Source of the DNA: Dyella sp. 2HG41-7
Lineage (GTDB): Bacteria; Pseudomonadota; Gammaproteobacteria; Xanthomonadales; Rhodanobacteraceae
Assembly (NCBI RefSeq): GCF_021390675.1
Contig: NZ_JAJEJV010000004.1
Coordinates: 2,542,001 to 2,606,000, forward strand
Reading direction: 5' to 3'
DNA length: 64,000 nt
In this document: piece after piece, positions 63,369-64,000 of the stretch
Layout of the letters: every line of letters begins with the position of its first letter
Numbering within the stretch: position 1 is the first letter of the stretch
Position numbers and translations under genes: made by a program
The notes under the pieces: generated by a model
What the model was told of the DNA's origin: nothing
The model's input: the letters and a program-made list of their open reading frames with translations, nothing else
Database searches by the model: none

Positions 63369-64000
63369 TCAGTCGAGCTTGTAGTCGAACGTTAGGAACC
63401 ACTCGCGGCCGTTGTATTCGCTGCCGGTCTGACCCGTCGTAACGAACTCGAAACCACCTGCGTAGTACGGAATCGTCGAGACCTTGTTGAAGATATTCGA
63501 CACGGTGAGCTTCAGATTGACATCCGGATTGAGCTGCCAGCCGACCGATCCGTTCCAGGTGATCCACACTGGCGTATGGCCGTAGTACACAGTGTCGTCA
63601 ACATTCACGCCACCGATCTGACAAGCACCGGTATTGATGTTCTCGGTGCCAACTCTCACCGTGACCGCGCTCGGCTGAATACCGTTGGGCAATGTATTGC
63701 AAGCGCCGTAGCCTGGCGCGCGCAAACCGCCGTCACGCACACCAGAGACCGACGCGGACCAGTCGCCCCGGTGCCAGTCAGCAATCCACGTGATCCTGCT
63801 TGCCACGTTCTGGTAGCGGGTGTTTTGCAACATGTCGGACGCCAGCACACGCTGCTTGTACGAGAGGTTGTCGGTGTAGTTGATGTTGGCGCGGAAGTCA
63901 CCGTAATTATCGGTATGGAACTTGTAGTCCAGCGAAGCATCGATACCGCCGACATACAGCGAGGCTTCGTTGATCGCACCGGAATGCACGGAGGTAATGT
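63369..64000 (-). CDS. TonB-dependent receptor, C-terminal part (truncated by window)
   Basis: The frame is open to the right edge. About 210 residues of beta-barrel are visible, including the final strands (NLKLTVSNIFNKVSTIPYY; GREWFLTFDYKLD). NIFNK and the alternating pattern are typical of the family's last strands, although the terminal residue is Asp rather than aromatic. It lies upstream of the GH20 gene on the same strand and should import chito-oligosaccharides or a similar ligand. Confidence 0.88.
   Translation of the reverse strand, partial: ITSVHSGAINEASLYVGGIDASLDYKFHTDNYGDFRANINYTDNLSYKQRVLASDMLQNTRYQNVASRITWIADWHRGDWSASVSGVRDGGLRAPGYGACNTLPNGIQPSAVTVRVGTENINTGACQIGGVNVDDTVYYGHTPVWITWNGSVGWQLNPDVNLKLTVSNIFNKVSTIPYYAGGFEFVTTGQTGSEYNGREWFLTFDYKLD

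Overview
The window looks like chromosomal DNA of a gammaproteobacterium of the Xanthomonadales, most likely the Rhodanobacteraceae (Dyella/Luteibacter/Frateuria-like). This is inferred from very long TonB-dependent receptors next to glycoside hydrolases, a LacI regulator in a sugar locus, an FNR/NnrS/ba3-type oxidase island and a Wzx/Wzy exopolysaccharide locus. The DNA is fairly GC-rich, so nearly all long antisense frames are shadows. I saw no rRNA, tRNA, insertion sequence or CRISPR array.

Layout. 1-2885 (minus): molybdenum hydroxylase of the IorAB type, followed by the start of a membrane-anchored protein. 3144-13582 (minus): glucokinase, TonB-dependent receptor, APC permease, exo-beta-D-glucosaminidase-like GH2 enzyme, LacI regulator and a sulfotransferase; this reads as a chitosan/glucosamine utilisation operon with a palindromic operator in front of the glucokinase. 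13938-15824: AI-2E/PerM-family transporter with an unusual soluble C-terminal extension. 15996-21195 (minus): two cytochromes c, a B-type (ba3-like) cytochrome c oxidase (subunits I, II and a 57-residue single-helix subunit) and a third cytochrome c. These face an FNR-type regulator and NnrS on the plus strand, with two perfect FNR boxes between them. This is a micro-oxic/NO-responsive respiration module. 24608-30592: giant Gly-rich autotransporter.

30856-43741 is a mixed block: a second sulfotransferase, a CPBP membrane protein, a sterol desaturase-family hydroxylase, an SGNH-GH43 fusion, a GAF-GGDEF diguanylate cyclase, DUF488, DUF1328, DUF3147, a periplasmic peroxiredoxin, an FHA protein with a Ser/Thr kinase carrying a sensor/HAMP tail, and a LysM/TPR lipoprotein.

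44453-60261 is an exopolysaccharide locus. Plus strand: WecA-like initiating transferase, GT2, EpsG/Wzy polymerase, two tandem glutaminase-less asparagine-synthetase homologues, a Tat-type beta-helix protein, GT4 and a second beta-helix protein. Minus strand: wzb, wzc and wzx. Plus strand again: wza. The doubled amidoligase-like and beta-helix genes are the best candidates here for an undescribed function, possibly amidation and trimming of the exported polymer. 60985-64000 (minus) holds a GH20 beta-N-acetylhexosaminidase downstream of a truncated TonB-dependent receptor, a second amino-sugar polymer locus that mirrors the GH2 operon.
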